64,000 nucleotides of DNA from Litoribacter ruber (GCF_018500185.1 NZ_JAHBGI010000005.1:186001-250000); one strand, 5' to 3'. Counted from the stretch's first letter, positions 10,417-17,903 are shown. Notes: generated by a model not told the origin, from the letters alone. Numbers and translations: made by a program.

Positions 10417-12084
10417 TCAGTCCAGAGTTAACTTATCAAGGCTTTTATCCTTAAGCAAACTTACTGATTTGTCCAGAGGCTTTATTAAGCCCGGCTTTCC
10501 GCTGCCAATCACCTTGACCCAATTATGCACCCCTCCCAAAAAAACCAGCAGCATTATGCCAATCAAAACTTTCCTGTTGGGAGCATGGAAAAGCAACAGC
10601 ATCAAAGAAACCAGGACATAATACCCAAAGATCTCAAAGCCATCCATACCGATATTGGCAATTTTGGAGTAGGGCAAATCCTGAATGAAAAACATGGCCG
10701 CATTAAACCCTCCGATTAATAAACCCAAACCTTTTCCCAGCCATATGGCTGCAAATGTCCAACCTGACAAAAGCAGGAATGGAATCCCAATAGCCATAAT
10801 GAAAAAGGCCCCGGGGATGGCTACCAAATTGGAGAACATGAAGTAGACCGGAAACTGCTGAAAATAATACCCCGAGATCGGAAAAGTCCCCAACTGTGCC
10901 GCAATTCCCACAGAGGTGATGACCCAAAAATAACCAAGCACCCTGTTTTTAGGCAGCCACAATTTTACCATAAGGGGCTGAAAAAGCAATATGCCCAGCA
11001 ATGCGGCATAGGAAAGCTGAAACCCCACATTGTACACCATGTTTGGGTCAAAAACCAGAATCAACATGGCCGAAATGGCTACCGCATTGAAAACGGAAGG
11101 AGACCTTGACTGCATTTGAGCTAGCGCCATCAGGGTAAACATGGTAGCCGACCTCAGCACCGAGGGGGACAGCCCAGTGACGAAGGCATAGCCCCAAATC
11201 AGAATAATAAGCCCAGACAGGAAAAGGAATCTTTTGAAAGTGGGTAAGTCATTGGGTTTGAAAAACAGAAAGAAAAATCCGTAAATTATCCCCACATGCA
11301 AGCCGGAAACCGCCAGCACATGCATGGCCCCCGCAGTACTGAATGCCTCCGTGATTTCCTTATCCAGATTTCTTTTCTGCCCCAGCAGGAGGGCCTTGGC
11401 AATCTGCCTGCTGCTTTCGCTTGGCAAATAAAGCTCTATTTGCTCAGCATAATAGCCTCTCCAATCTTCAAAGAAAAACCTTAAGGGATTGTTGCTGACT
11501 TTATCAATTACCTTCAAGTCCGACACAAACATGGAATGAAAGATCTGCTGCCTAGCCAAGAATTTTGGATAATCAAACCCTTCCGAATTGGCAAAACCTG
11601 TTGCCCGTTGCAGTGGCTGTCCTACCAGAATCACATCCCCGGGATTGAGGCTGTCCTTATGGTAGATGATTACCCTACCCTCGCTTTTCACCCAACCCTC
11701 AGCTATTTCCACCTCCAGAATATTTACGAGGTTTCTATTGCTTTTGGGCTTGGGTTCGTCCCTATCCTGCGCCACGCCAATCCAAGCTTTTACCTCTTCG
11801 GAATTTACGATATGTATCGGATTTCTCAAGACGTCCTGTTTACCGCTCAGGACCAAGCCAAAAGAAAAGCAAACTGCATAGGCAGCTATAGATAGCGGAA
11901 GTTTTTGGGAAAAGCCTTTCTGAAATAGACTTTGACTCAGCAAAAAATAGTAACCCGCAAAACAAAACAGGAATCCTCCATACAGCCAATAGATTTCCAA
12001 TTCACCCATCCCGGCATAGCACAGAATGCCCAAAGTGAAAAACACCGTATACCGGACAAAAGGGTAGTCCCCAAAATGAAGCAT
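10417..12084 (-). CDS. comEC: ComEC/Rec2-family membrane protein without the metallo-beta-lactamase domain
   Basis: 555 residues. ComEC is the inner-membrane channel for transforming DNA. N-terminal hydrophobic segments are followed by the DUF4131-like soluble region and the Competence domain with the hallmark HVLAVSGLHVGIIYG near residue 255 and about eight membrane helices after it. The protein ends soon after the last helix. The C-terminal beta-lactamase-like domain found in many full-length ComEC proteins (about 700-800 residues) is absent. Natural competence is inferred only from family membership. Confidence 0.88.
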   Translation of the reverse strand: MLHFGDYPFVRYTVFFTLGILCYAGMGELEIYWLYGGFLFCFAGYYFLLSQSLFQKGFSQKLPLSIAAYAVCFSFGLVLSGKQDVLRNPIHIVNSEEVKAWIGVAQDRDEPKPKSNRNLVNILEVEIAEGWVKSEGRVIIYHKDSLNPGDVILVGQPLQRATGFANSEGFDYPKFLARQQIFHSMFVSDLKVIDKVSNNPLRFFFEDWRGYYAEQIELYLPSESSRQIAKALLLGQKRNLDKEITEAFSTAGAMHVLAVSGLHVGIIYGFFFLFFKPNDLPTFKRFLFLSGLIILIWGYAFVTGLSPSVLRSATMFTLMALAQMQSRSPSVFNAVAISAMLILVFDPNMVYNVGFQLSYAALLGILLFQPLMVKLWLPKNRVLGYFWVITSVGIAAQLGTFPISGYYFQQFPVYFMFSNLVAIPGAFFIMAIGIPFLLLSGWTFAAIWLGKGLGLLIGGFNAAMFFIQDLPYSKIANIGMDGFEIFGYYVLVSLMLLLFHAPNRKVLIGIMLLVFLGGVHNWVKVIGSGKPGLIKPLDKSVSLLKDKSLDKLTLD

Positions 12085-12132
12085 AAAAAAGTCAGTTGAA
12101 AAATATCCAACTGAAAATAAGCATTTTAAACG

Positions 12133-12159
12133 AAAAAAGATACCTTAAAGGTATCTTTT
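12133..12159 (-). terminator. Terminator of the phoH-GNAT unit
   Basis: An inverted repeat AAAAGATACCTT / AAGGTATCTTTT overlaps the GNAT stop codon and is followed on the minus strand by a T run. Confidence 0.65.
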
Positions 12160-12582
12160 CATTTTGTAATGTTCGATTTCACACTCCGAGAAGATATCCC
12201 CCTCTTTTTCAAAATTGAACTTCTCATACAAAGGCACCGCAGCTAGCTGGGCATGCATGTAAAGCAATTGCCCTTTGGCGGCCTCTTCCCTGGCGATGTC
12301 GTCAACGACTGCCTTGACCAAAGCCTGCCCCACTCCTTTGCCTCTCATTTCCTTCAATACGGCAAACCGCTCCAGCTTTACGCCGTTGTCGGTATACCGC
12401 CAGCGGGCCGTACCTGCAGGCACGCCGTCCAGCAGGGCCAGAAAGTGTGTGGAAGTCTCCTCAAACTCATCGTATTCCTCTTCGGGATGTACGTTTTGCT
12501 CAAAGACAAAAACCTCCTGCCTTATATTGAAAATGGCCGTGAGGGCCTCCTCAGTTTTTATTTTGGTTATTTCGATATTCAT
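12145..12582 (-). CDS. GNAT family N-acetyltransferase (ElaA-like)
   Basis: 145 residues from MNIEITKIKT, preceded by a clear AAGGA/AGGAG purine stretch; the frame is open 12 codons further. The acetyl-CoA loop reads RGKGVGQAL, and the EVFVFEQNVHPEEEYDEFE and ARWRYTDNGVKLERFAVL segments fit the YitI/ElaA-like GNAT group. The acceptor is unknown. It overlaps the end of phoH by 32 bp. Confidence 0.85.
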   Translation of the reverse strand: MNIEITKIKTEEALTAIFNIRQEVFVFEQNVHPEEEYDEFEETSTHFLALLDGVPAGTARWRYTDNGVKLERFAVLKEMRGKGVGQALVKAVVDDIAREEAAKGQLLYMHAQLAAVPLYEKFNFEKEGDIFSECEIEHYKMKRYL

Positions 12583-13540
12583 TTTTCCTTCTCTCCTTTT
12601 CTTGATCATCTCTATCATAAGCTTCTATTATAGATTTTACCAACCTGTGACGGATCACATCCTTTCCGCTAAGGTTGACCACACCTATACCGTTTACATC
12701 CTTCAATACGCCAAGCGCTACGCTCAAACCTGACTTTTGCCGGGTAGGAAGATCGACTTGGGACTGATCACCTGTCACTATTACTTTTGAATTTGGCCCC
12801 ATACGGGTCAAAAACATCTTGATTTGTTCACTGGTCGTGTTTTGAGCTTCATCCAATAACACAAACGCGTCGTGCAGAGTTCGTCCCCTCATATAGGCCA
12901 GGGGGGCGATTTCGATCACGCGCGTTTCTTGATAAAACTTCAATTTTTCAGCCGGCACCATGTCGCTGAGCGCATCGTAGATCGGCCTCAAATACGGGTC
13001 AAGCTTCTCCTGAAGATCGCCTGGCAAAAAACCGAGGTTTTCACCGGCTTCCACCGCTGGCCTGGTGATGATGATCCGCTTCACCTCCCTGTTTTTCAGC
13101 GCCCGCACCGCCAATGCCACGGCTATGTAGGTTTTACCCGTACCGGCAGGCCCAAGGGCAAACACCAGGTCGTTTTGATAGCTGGCCTCCACTAGCTTGC
13201 GCTGGTTGGCAGACTTGGGCTTGATCACCAAACCTTTATTACCGAAAACAATCACATCATTCTTTGGCGAAGCCTCAAATGGCACCCCTCCCATCTCGAT
13301 ATACTCCTTGACATTATCCGGGGTCACCTGACCGAAACGGTTGAAATGCTGCAGGAGCATGTTGAGGATATCGTTGATACGTAGGATTTCAGGCGCCCGG
13401 CCCTGTATGCGGATCTCATTTCCCCTGGAAACGATCTTGCTCTGTGGAAAAGCAGCGGCAATTTGGCGAATATTCTCATTTTCCGTACCCAGAAACTCCA
13501 GTAGCGGAATATTCTCTAATGTAATTATTTTCTCTACCAA
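12551..13540 (-). CDS. phoH: PhoH family ATPase
   Basis: 329 residues. N-terminal ~110 residues resemble the KH-like region of PhoH/YbeZ, then a RecA-like ATPase domain with Walker A GPAGTGKT (about 131-138), GENLGFLPGD, YMRGRTLHDAFV and Walker B LLDEAQN. PhoH/YbeZ works with YbeY in ribosomal RNA maturation in other bacteria; ybeY is not next to it here. The start must be TTG, because no ATG or GTG lies between the upstream in-frame stop and the conserved region. Confidence 0.92.
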   Translation of the reverse strand: MVEKIITLENIPLLEFLGTENENIRQIAAAFPQSKIVSRGNEIRIQGRAPEILRINDILNMLLQHFNRFGQVTPDNVKEYIEMGGVPFEASPKNDVIVFGNKGLVIKPKSANQRKLVEASYQNDLVFALGPAGTGKTYIAVALAVRALKNREVKRIIITRPAVEAGENLGFLPGDLQEKLDPYLRPIYDALSDMVPAEKLKFYQETRVIEIAPLAYMRGRTLHDAFVLLDEAQNTTSEQIKMFLTRMGPNSKVIVTGDQSQVDLPTRQKSGLSVALGVLKDVNGIGVVNLSGKDVIRHRLVKSIIEAYDRDDQEKERRKNEYRNNQNKN

Positions 13541-13647
13541 TCCTTTTCTCTCGATTTAAAGGTTATTTGATTATTCTACGTAAGAATAAAATTCTATTTT
13601 TGTTTTTAAGATACTAACAAAAATACAAAATTAATTAACTTGATTCT

Positions 13648-14421
13648 ATGGCCTTAGTAACATTCACCTCGGATTTTGGCGATACCGACTTTTATGTGCC
13701 TGCCGTGAAAGCCAAAATGCTTTCCATAAATCCTCAGTTGAATATCGTGGACATTTCCCATAAAATCAAACCTTATGACATTGCCCATGCGGCTTTTTTG
13801 TTGCGCTCGGTGTACCGCAACTTCCCAAAGGGGACCATCCACCTGGTAGCCATCAACAGCACCAGCAGTATGACAGATGGCTTTATTGGCATCAAACTCA
13901 ATGAGCATATTTTTATAGGTCCGAACAACGGCGTGTTAAGCATGTTGTCGGACACCGATCCCGGCATTATAGTACAATTTGCTGACATCCACATTAAAGA
14001 CAGCACATTTCCTGCCAAAGACATCTTGGCACCTATCGCAGCGAAGGTCGCCAGCGGCGCGGCCATACATGATTTTGGAGGACCGCTAAATTCCATAAAA
14101 AGAATGCTGTCCCGACAATTCAAGGCCACCAAAAAGGAGATTGTTGGCTATGTCATCCATGTGGATAATTATGAAAACCTTATCACCAACATCCCCAAAG
14201 ATGTGTTTGACAAACTCAATCCGGGTAAATTTACCATAGAATTCAGCCGGGAAGTGCTCCACAGCCTCAATGATTCCTACGATACCGTGGAGCCGGGCGA
14301 CTGTTTTGCTTTCTTTAACAGCCTGGGGCTGCTGGAAATCGGAATCAACCACGGGGAGGGGGCCAAATTGCTGGGTCTCCGACTGGACAGCCCCGTTTTT
14401 ATCCATTTCGAACAAGATTAA
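13648..14421 (+). CDS. SAM hydroxide adenosyltransferase (DUF62 family)
   Basis: 257 residues, matching the usual length of the family. The N-terminus TFTSDFGDTDFYVPAVK and the segment DISHKIKPYDIAHAAFLLRS are typical of SAM-hydrolysing DUF62 enzymes related to fluorinase/chlorinase. DNYENLITNIPKD lies in the C-terminal domain. The family uses water to give adenosine and methionine; halogenase activity is not implied. Divergent from phoH over 107 bp. A TATTTTTG at 13595-13602 could be its -7 element, though a matching -33 element is not evident. Confidence 0.88.
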   Translation: MALVTFTSDFGDTDFYVPAVKAKMLSINPQLNIVDISHKIKPYDIAHAAFLLRSVYRNFPKGTIHLVAINSTSSMTDGFIGIKLNEHIFIGPNNGVLSMLSDTDPGIIVQFADIHIKDSTFPAKDILAPIAAKVASGAAIHDFGGPLNSIKRMLSRQFKATKKEIVGYVIHVDNYENLITNIPKDVFDKLNPGKFTIEFSREVLHSLNDSYDTVEPGDCFAFFNSLGLLEIGINHGEGAKLLGLRLDSPVFIHFEQD

Positions 14422-14441
14422 ACCTTAACCACCCTTTACCT

Positions 14442-14741
14442 ATGTTGATCAGGACCGTGCGCATGACCTTTCAGCCAAACAAGGCAGATGAATTCCTGGA
14501 GATCTTCAATTCAAGCAAGAAAATGATCCGAAATTTCCCGGGCTGCACCCATCTGGAACTTTGGCAGGACTATCATCAGAAAAATATTTTCACCACCTTC
14601 AGCCATTGGGAAGATGAGGAGGCGCTGAACAATTACCGTGATTCTGAACTCTTTAGATCGACCTGGAAGAAAACCAAGGCACTTTTCCAGGAAAAACCGG
14701 TCGCCCATAGTCAAAAAAAATCACAGGAAGTGACCCCCTAG
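14442..14741 (+). CDS. ABM-fold (antibiotic biosynthesis monooxygenase-like) protein
   Basis: 99 residues with one dimeric alpha/beta-barrel (ABM) domain: MLIRTVRMTFQPNKADEFLEIF, then FPGCTHLELWQDYHQKNIFTTFSHW and YRDSELFRSTW. Family members are quinol monooxygenases, haem-degrading enzymes or of unknown role. No cofactor ligands can be assigned. It follows the SAM hydrolase by 20 bp and is probably co-transcribed. Confidence 0.85.
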   Translation: MLIRTVRMTFQPNKADEFLEIFNSSKKMIRNFPGCTHLELWQDYHQKNIFTTFSHWEDEEALNNYRDSELFRSTWKKTKALFQEKPVAHSQKKSQEVTP

Positions 14742-14743
14742 TA

Positions 14744-14774
14744 TTGCACGATTAAAATTCTTTCCCCATATTTG
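14744..14774 (+). promoter_or_regulatory. Candidate promoter of the tRNA-Leu locus
   Basis: TTG, 20 bp, then CATATTTG, one base from the Bacteroidota -7 consensus TAnnTTTG. It lies about 90 bp before the first tRNA-Leu half. Confidence 0.45.
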
Positions 14775-14862
14775 CACTCCGATCAGCAAGCAACGAAAAC
14801 ACTGAAAGAGTGGTGGACATGCATCAAAGCTGAAAGGAACACAGACTACATGTCAAAGACAT

Positions 14863-14925
14863 GCCCAGGTGGCGGACCTGCCTGCCGGCAAAGGCAGGAT
14901 CGGTAGACGCGTTGGTCTCAAACAC
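14863..14925 (+). pseudogene. 5' half of a second tRNA-Leu(CAA) gene, with a 22-bp hairpin inserted in the D arm
   Basis: Removing the insert leaves 41 nt identical to the first 41 nt of the intact tRNA-Leu downstream except position 7 (G for A). The match stops abruptly in the anticodon loop after CTCAAACAC. The missing 3' half is at 15292-15367 and carries the compensating change at the base that pairs with position 7. Confidence 0.85.
14877..14898. repeat. Short palindromic element in the tRNA D arm
   Basis: 22 bp, stem CCTGCCT / AGGCAGG around an 8-nt loop. A near-identical element lies at 52797-52818 and a longer relative at 15328-15353. Confidence 0.75.
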
Positions 14926-14973
14926 GATATTCGCAGTTTACAAGAAACTGATTTTATATATTAAAAGTAAAAT

Positions 14974-15055
14974 GCCCAGATGGCGGAATCGGTAGACGCG
15001 TTGGTCTCAAACACCAATGCCGCAAGGCGTGCCGGTTCGACTCCGGCTCTGGGTA
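14974..15055 (+). tRNA. tRNA-Leu(CAA)
   Basis: 82 nt, type II tRNA. Acceptor stem GCCCAGA / TCTGGGT with discriminator A. The anticodon stem TTGGT / ACCAA encloses loop CTCAAAC, giving anticodon CAA for UUG. A short variable arm (TGCCGCAAGGCG) and a T arm GCCGG-TTCGACT-CCGGC are present. The 3' CCA is not encoded. A strong terminator follows. Confidence 0.96.
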
Positions 15056-15063
15056 CACTGGCC

Positions 15064-15096
15064 GAAAAGCTCTCGAAAGAGGGCTTTTCTTTTTTT
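15064..15096 (+). terminator. Terminator of the intact tRNA-Leu gene
   Basis: Stem GAAAAGCTCTC / GAGGGCTTTTC around a GAAA loop, then a run of T. Confidence 0.85.
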
Positions 15097-15291
15097 AAAG
15101 CCATTTTTTTTAGACTCATAATTTTTCTCCTTATGCCGATCTTTGTATATGCAATCAAAAGCTTGGTCAGAAACTTCCCCATTCTCCCTCATTCTAACCG
15201 AAGAATTCCCGTCTAGAACGGAAGCACGAAAAAGAGAAAAGTTTCTGAAAGCGGGGAGCGGAAAAAAGTACTTAAAATCTTTATAAGAGCA

Positions 15292-15367
15292 CTCAAACAC
15301 CAATGCCGCAAGGCGTGCCGGTTCGACCCTGCCTGCGTGCCAAGGCACGCAGGTCCGGCCCTGGGTA
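15292..15367 (+). pseudogene. 3' half of the split tRNA-Leu(CAA) gene, with a 26-bp hairpin inserted in the T loop
   Basis: It begins with a second copy of CTCAAACAC and continues as the 3' half of tRNA-Leu. Apart from the insert it differs from the intact gene only at the first base of the 3' acceptor strand (C for T), which restores pairing with G7 of the 5' half at 14863. It keeps its own downstream terminator. Confidence 0.85.
15328..15353. repeat. Short palindromic element in the tRNA T loop
   Basis: 26 bp. CCTG is followed by a perfect 10-bp stem CCTGCGTGCC / GGCACGCAGG with an AA loop. It is related to the D-arm element by its CCTGCCTGC start and its GCAGG end. Confidence 0.75.
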
Positions 15368-15368
15368 C

Positions 15369-15399
15369 AAGGACTCCTTTTAGGAGTCCTTATTTTTTT
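15369..15399 (+). terminator. Terminator of the split tRNA-Leu gene
   Basis: 9-bp stem AAGGACTCC / GGAGTCCTT followed by TATTTTTTT, directly after the 3' tRNA half. Confidence 0.85.
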
Positions 15400-15414
15400 A
15401 ACGAAAGTGCATAC

Positions 15415-15617
15415 TTAAATGAGGTCATCTTTACTCAACCCCACCTGTTTTAAAATACTTAATAGCGTACCTTTTTTCATATCTAAAGAATAGACTGGCA
15501 CTATAACTCTTAGTCCATTGGGATGGCGAAATAAGTGATGACTTCCTTTACTTCTCTCTAGGCTAAAACCATGAGTTTCCAGAATTTTGATGAGTTGTTT
15601 GGAGTAACGCTTTTCAT
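15415..15617 (-). pseudogene. hicA: HicA-like mRNA interferase toxin, start lost or frameshifted
   Basis: Translating the minus strand gives KRYSKQLIKILETHGFSLE, then RSKGSHHLFRHPNG and a C-terminal VYSLDMKKGTLLSILKQVGL, clearly HicA with its catalytic His in GSHH. The frame has no ATG, GTG or TTG between the upstream stop and this core. An ATG exists at 15615-15617 but is out of frame with the toxin body by one base. Either a frameshift follows the ATG or initiation is non-standard. It lies 38 bp downstream of hicB. Confidence 0.75.
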
Positions 15618-15655
15618 TTAGCTTAAAAAATAAAGCAGTATTAAAAACTTATATT

Positions 15656-15877
15656 TCACGCTACTGTTATGGATATTTCCAGGTTTTCACTGTCATTAGG
15701 CACTTCTTCCCCCTCTGCCTCAAGATCTTCTACGTAAAGATCAATCGCCTCTTTGGCCATGGCTTTAGCCTCTTCAATACTTTCTCCCCAAGTTTCACAT
15801 CCAGGTAGCGAAGGGACAATTACTGTATACCCGCCTTCCGGTTCTGGTTTTAGTATGATACGAAATGTTCTGCTCAT
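15656..15877 (-). CDS. hicB: HicB-family antitoxin
   Basis: 73 residues, a single partially degraded RNase-H-like HicB domain: GGYTVIVPSLPGCETWGESIEEAKAMAKEAIDLYVEDL. No DNA-binding C-terminal domain, so the short form. It neutralises HicA. It precedes the broken hicA in the same direction, so the antitoxin may persist while the toxin is inactive. Confidence 0.9.
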   Translation of the reverse strand: MSRTFRIILKPEPEGGYTVIVPSLPGCETWGESIEEAKAMAKEAIDLYVEDLEAEGEEVPNDSENLEISITVA

Positions 15878-15943
15878 GGTAACTATAACGAAAAAGTAGA
15901 ACTTTGAGTTTATCCTGTTTCTGAGACCCGTCTCCCTTCATGA

Positions 15944-16132
15944 TCCTTACTTGAAATCACAGAATTATCTCAAAAAAGAAAAAATCGGGAAATCGTAAAA
16001 GGAAAGCGTAACGTAACCGCCAACATTGCCCTAAAACTGGAAAAAGAATTGGGGATTGCTGCAGAATTCTGGATATCCCTTCAGATGGATTATGACTTAT
16101 ATATAGAACGGAGGAAATTACAGACAGCGTAA
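15944..16132 (+). pseudogene. higA: HigA-type antitoxin remnant, N-terminus missing
   Basis: An open frame without a start codon encodes EITELSQKRKNREIVKGKRN followed by VTANIALKLEKELGIAAEFW and ISLQMDYDL, the second half of a HigA/XRE antitoxin helix-turn-helix. The first helices and the expected ATG are absent and no higB lies upstream. A second, unrelated fragment of this kind lies at 36687. Confidence 0.7.
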
Positions 16133-16140
16133 GCCATTAC

Positions 16141-16656
16141 CTAATATGGAAGATCTTCCTTTCCTCCTAAATCCGATTTTCCGGGATCCTCAAACCCCTC
16201 CCCTTCATTCAGCTTATCATAATTCTCTAAACATGGACAGTACTCCTTGAATTCGCATCCCGAAGGATCGCCTGTGCAGAAATCTATCCCTATAAATCCA
16301 AAGTTCACGATTTCGGTCTTGGAATCCAGGGTTTCCACCATCATCCTATAGGCAATATGCGCAGGCAACTTGTTTGGCAAAGAAATATCCAGATTCCAGG
16401 AACTCATCATCCGCTCAAAAGCTTTGCAGACCAGTTTCATTTCCTTTACGGAAAGCTGTTCAGCCGGCGGAAAATCCTCGGACTGTAAGCCACAGTAGTG
16501 GCCAAATGTATGCTCAGGCTCTGCACGGCTGAGATACTTCTCTACAGCCTCAAAGTGTCCCTCCAGCGGATCCTCCCAGGGCGACTCTTCCATCTGCGGC
16601 TCCGCACGATGGGCATTGGCAATATCTTGAAGCAAATAAGGAATGTATAGATGCAT
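16141..16656 (-). CDS. Conserved hypothetical protein with a C-terminal cysteine cluster
   Basis: 171 residues, no signal peptide. The N-terminus MHLYIPYLLQDIANAHRAEP and an acidic Pro-rich segment lead to a helical middle. The C-terminal region has four Cys in C-x6-C-x5-C-x-C (CTGDPSGC then EYCPC), which could bind a metal. The family is unknown to me. It converges with the higA remnant, 8 bp apart. Confidence 0.7.
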   Translation of the reverse strand: MHLYIPYLLQDIANAHRAEPQMEESPWEDPLEGHFEAVEKYLSRAEPEHTFGHYCGLQSEDFPPAEQLSVKEMKLVCKAFERMMSSWNLDISLPNKLPAHIAYRMMVETLDSKTEIVNFGFIGIDFCTGDPSGCEFKEYCPCLENYDKLNEGEGFEDPGKSDLGGKEDLPY

Positions 16657-16773
16657 AGGCTAAAAATTGAAAAAGATGACACAAAAAATCCGATGATCTA
16701 ATATACTAAAAAACAACATCTTAGTCTCACATCACCCCGCAAAAAATTATTAACAATTCGGGACATCTGCAGC

Positions 16774-16920
16774 TCAACTAACCCGATAACACACCGGACT
16801 GCTGTTACCCTTTGAAGAAGATAGTTGACTCCTTATTAACTCCATAAGCTCCCTCTTCTTCTCCAAACCCACCTCCGCATAAGGAGGCCCAACCCATATT
16901 TTATATTTTCTTACTTTCAT
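16774..16920 (-). CDS. Possible small protein, 48 residues
   Basis: An ATG-started frame gives MKVRKYKIWVGPPYAEVGLE and a basic/helical tail ending PVCYRVS. No family is recognised. The start region is A-rich and there is no strong ribosome-binding site, so it may be chance. Confidence 0.35.
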   Translation of the reverse strand: MKVRKYKIWVGPPYAEVGLEKKRELMELIRSQLSSSKGNSSPVCYRVS

Positions 16921-17002
16921 CTATACTTAATTCTTTTTTGAAGCCTGGGCCATGGTCGAAGAATTATAGACGCTTTGATATATGCATGGCAAATGCTTAA
17001 TG

Positions 17003-17034
17003 GTACAAAGTACTAGGTACCAAGTACAAAGTAC
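17003..17034. repeat. GTAC heptad array 1
   Basis: Five GTAC tetramers spaced exactly 7 bp apart, separated by AAA, TAG, CAA and AAA. One of nine such intergenic arrays in the window. Confidence 0.9.
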
Positions 17035-17102
17035 ACCGCAAGACTAACCGCTTTGTGATATTGTTTTTAGGCCTTTCTGATATTTACCGCTCCTACTCTC
17101 GG

Positions 17103-17139
17103 TACCCTCCCTCGGCGCTTCGCTCCTCGGATGGGGTAT
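17103..17139. repeat. GAGCGAAGC-type module, copy 1
   Basis: Carries ACCCTCCCTC, then a degenerate GAGC...GCTC palindrome and CGGATGGGGTAT. Closely matches 24417-24453 in the same orientation. Confidence 0.75.
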
Positions 17140-17345
17140 CAAAGCCACAAGAATTACTTCATTAATCACTATCTCGCGACTCGGGGGAATCATGCGGCGT
17201 TCATTATTCATAATTCAATTATCCTCGAAGAAGAAACTCCGTGTAACTCTGTGCCAAACTCTGCGGAACTCCGTGCCCCTTTCCTTTCCGCGCAGAAGCC
17301 GTTGTGGACTTCTTTTAAACTTCGTGCCCTTAGTGACCCATTTCA
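17140..17345. other. Intergenic phrase-like degenerate repeats
   Basis: No gene is seen. The sequence contains TTCATTATTCATAATTC and several relatives of CTCCGTGTAACTCTGTGCC and CTTCGTGCCCTTAGTGACC. Relatives of these recur at 24457-24560, 36890-36955, 42830-42940 and 62797-62830. Confidence 0.5.
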
Positions 17346-17349
17346 ATGC

Positions 17350-17877
17350 TCATTGCTGGCTCACCGTATACACCAGACTCACCCGGAAGTTCCCCGGGGC
17401 ATAGTACCTTTCCATCAAATCTGCACGGTAGTCTATATCAAACTGGTTTCCGGGCCGGCTATTGTCGCCTCTGCGCCCGCTGTTGAGGACTTGGCTGCTG
17501 CCGCTGATGGGCAGGTAATTTTGGTTACCATTCACACGGACTTGCAGCACCTCCACGGGCAGCTCAGAACCCCCTTCTTCGGTAAGGAAATAATCGCTTT
17601 CGGCCCTTACGCTCAGGTTCCAGTCCTTATTAGACCGAATGCCTATACTACTGGCCCCGATGAGTTCCATGCCCTGCTCCACCTGCTGGCGGTCGGTAAA
17701 CTCAAACCTGGCCTCCCCGCCTAGGTTGTTTTTCAGATCCAGCCCCATCACCTCATGGATGACAATACGGACTTGGTCAGTGGCGGTGGTATTATTACTC
17801 TGGGCCATAAGATCATTATTTGCCCTTATATTTAAAACACCAAACAAAATAGCGAACATAAAGAATCTCATCATCAT
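17350..17877 (-). CDS. Secreted fibre-subunit-like protein A
   Basis: 175 residues with a signal peptide ending near NNDLMAQ. The mature part is a small beta-rich domain with IRSNKDWNLSV, a central SGSSQVLNSGRRGDN and a C-terminal YRADLMERYYAPGNFRVSLV segment ending YTVSQQ. The same three landmarks (SNK-x-W, SG-x-RG, PGN[FY]-x-V...YxxxQQ) appear in the 166-residue product at 20135 and in the C-terminal half of the product at 18145. By position with a PapD-like chaperone and an usher-like barrel it is inferred to be an exported structural subunit. No database family is known to me. Confidence 0.7.
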   Translation of the reverse strand: MMMRFFMFAILFGVLNIRANNDLMAQSNNTTATDQVRIVIHEVMGLDLKNNLGGEARFEFTDRQQVEQGMELIGASSIGIRSNKDWNLSVRAESDYFLTEEGGSELPVEVLQVRVNGNQNYLPISGSSQVLNSGRRGDNSRPGNQFDIDYRADLMERYYAPGNFRVSLVYTVSQQ

Positions 17878-17903
17878 TCTCCCTCCTTCTAGTTAAATTA
17901 TCA

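Noticed and set aside
13648-14421. Fluorinase/chlorinase
   Set aside because: The DUF62 family is related to SAM halogenases, but most members hydrolyse SAM with water. I saw nothing specific for halide binding.
14926-15291. Group I intron or classic transposon in the tRNA-Leu gene
   Set aside because: The segment carries a complete tRNA with its own terminator and no recognisable intron core, no transposase and no terminal inverted repeats. Only the 9-bp duplication supports insertion, so the mechanism is left open.
17003-17034. CRISPR array
   Set aside because: The GTAC units are 7 bp apart with 3-bp spacers; there are no 25-40 bp repeats or spacers and no cas genes in the window.
17131-17724. 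197-codon plus-strand frame
   Set aside because: It runs antisense through subunit A and an intergenic repeat, has no domain, and the opposite strand has a signal peptide and homologues in the window.
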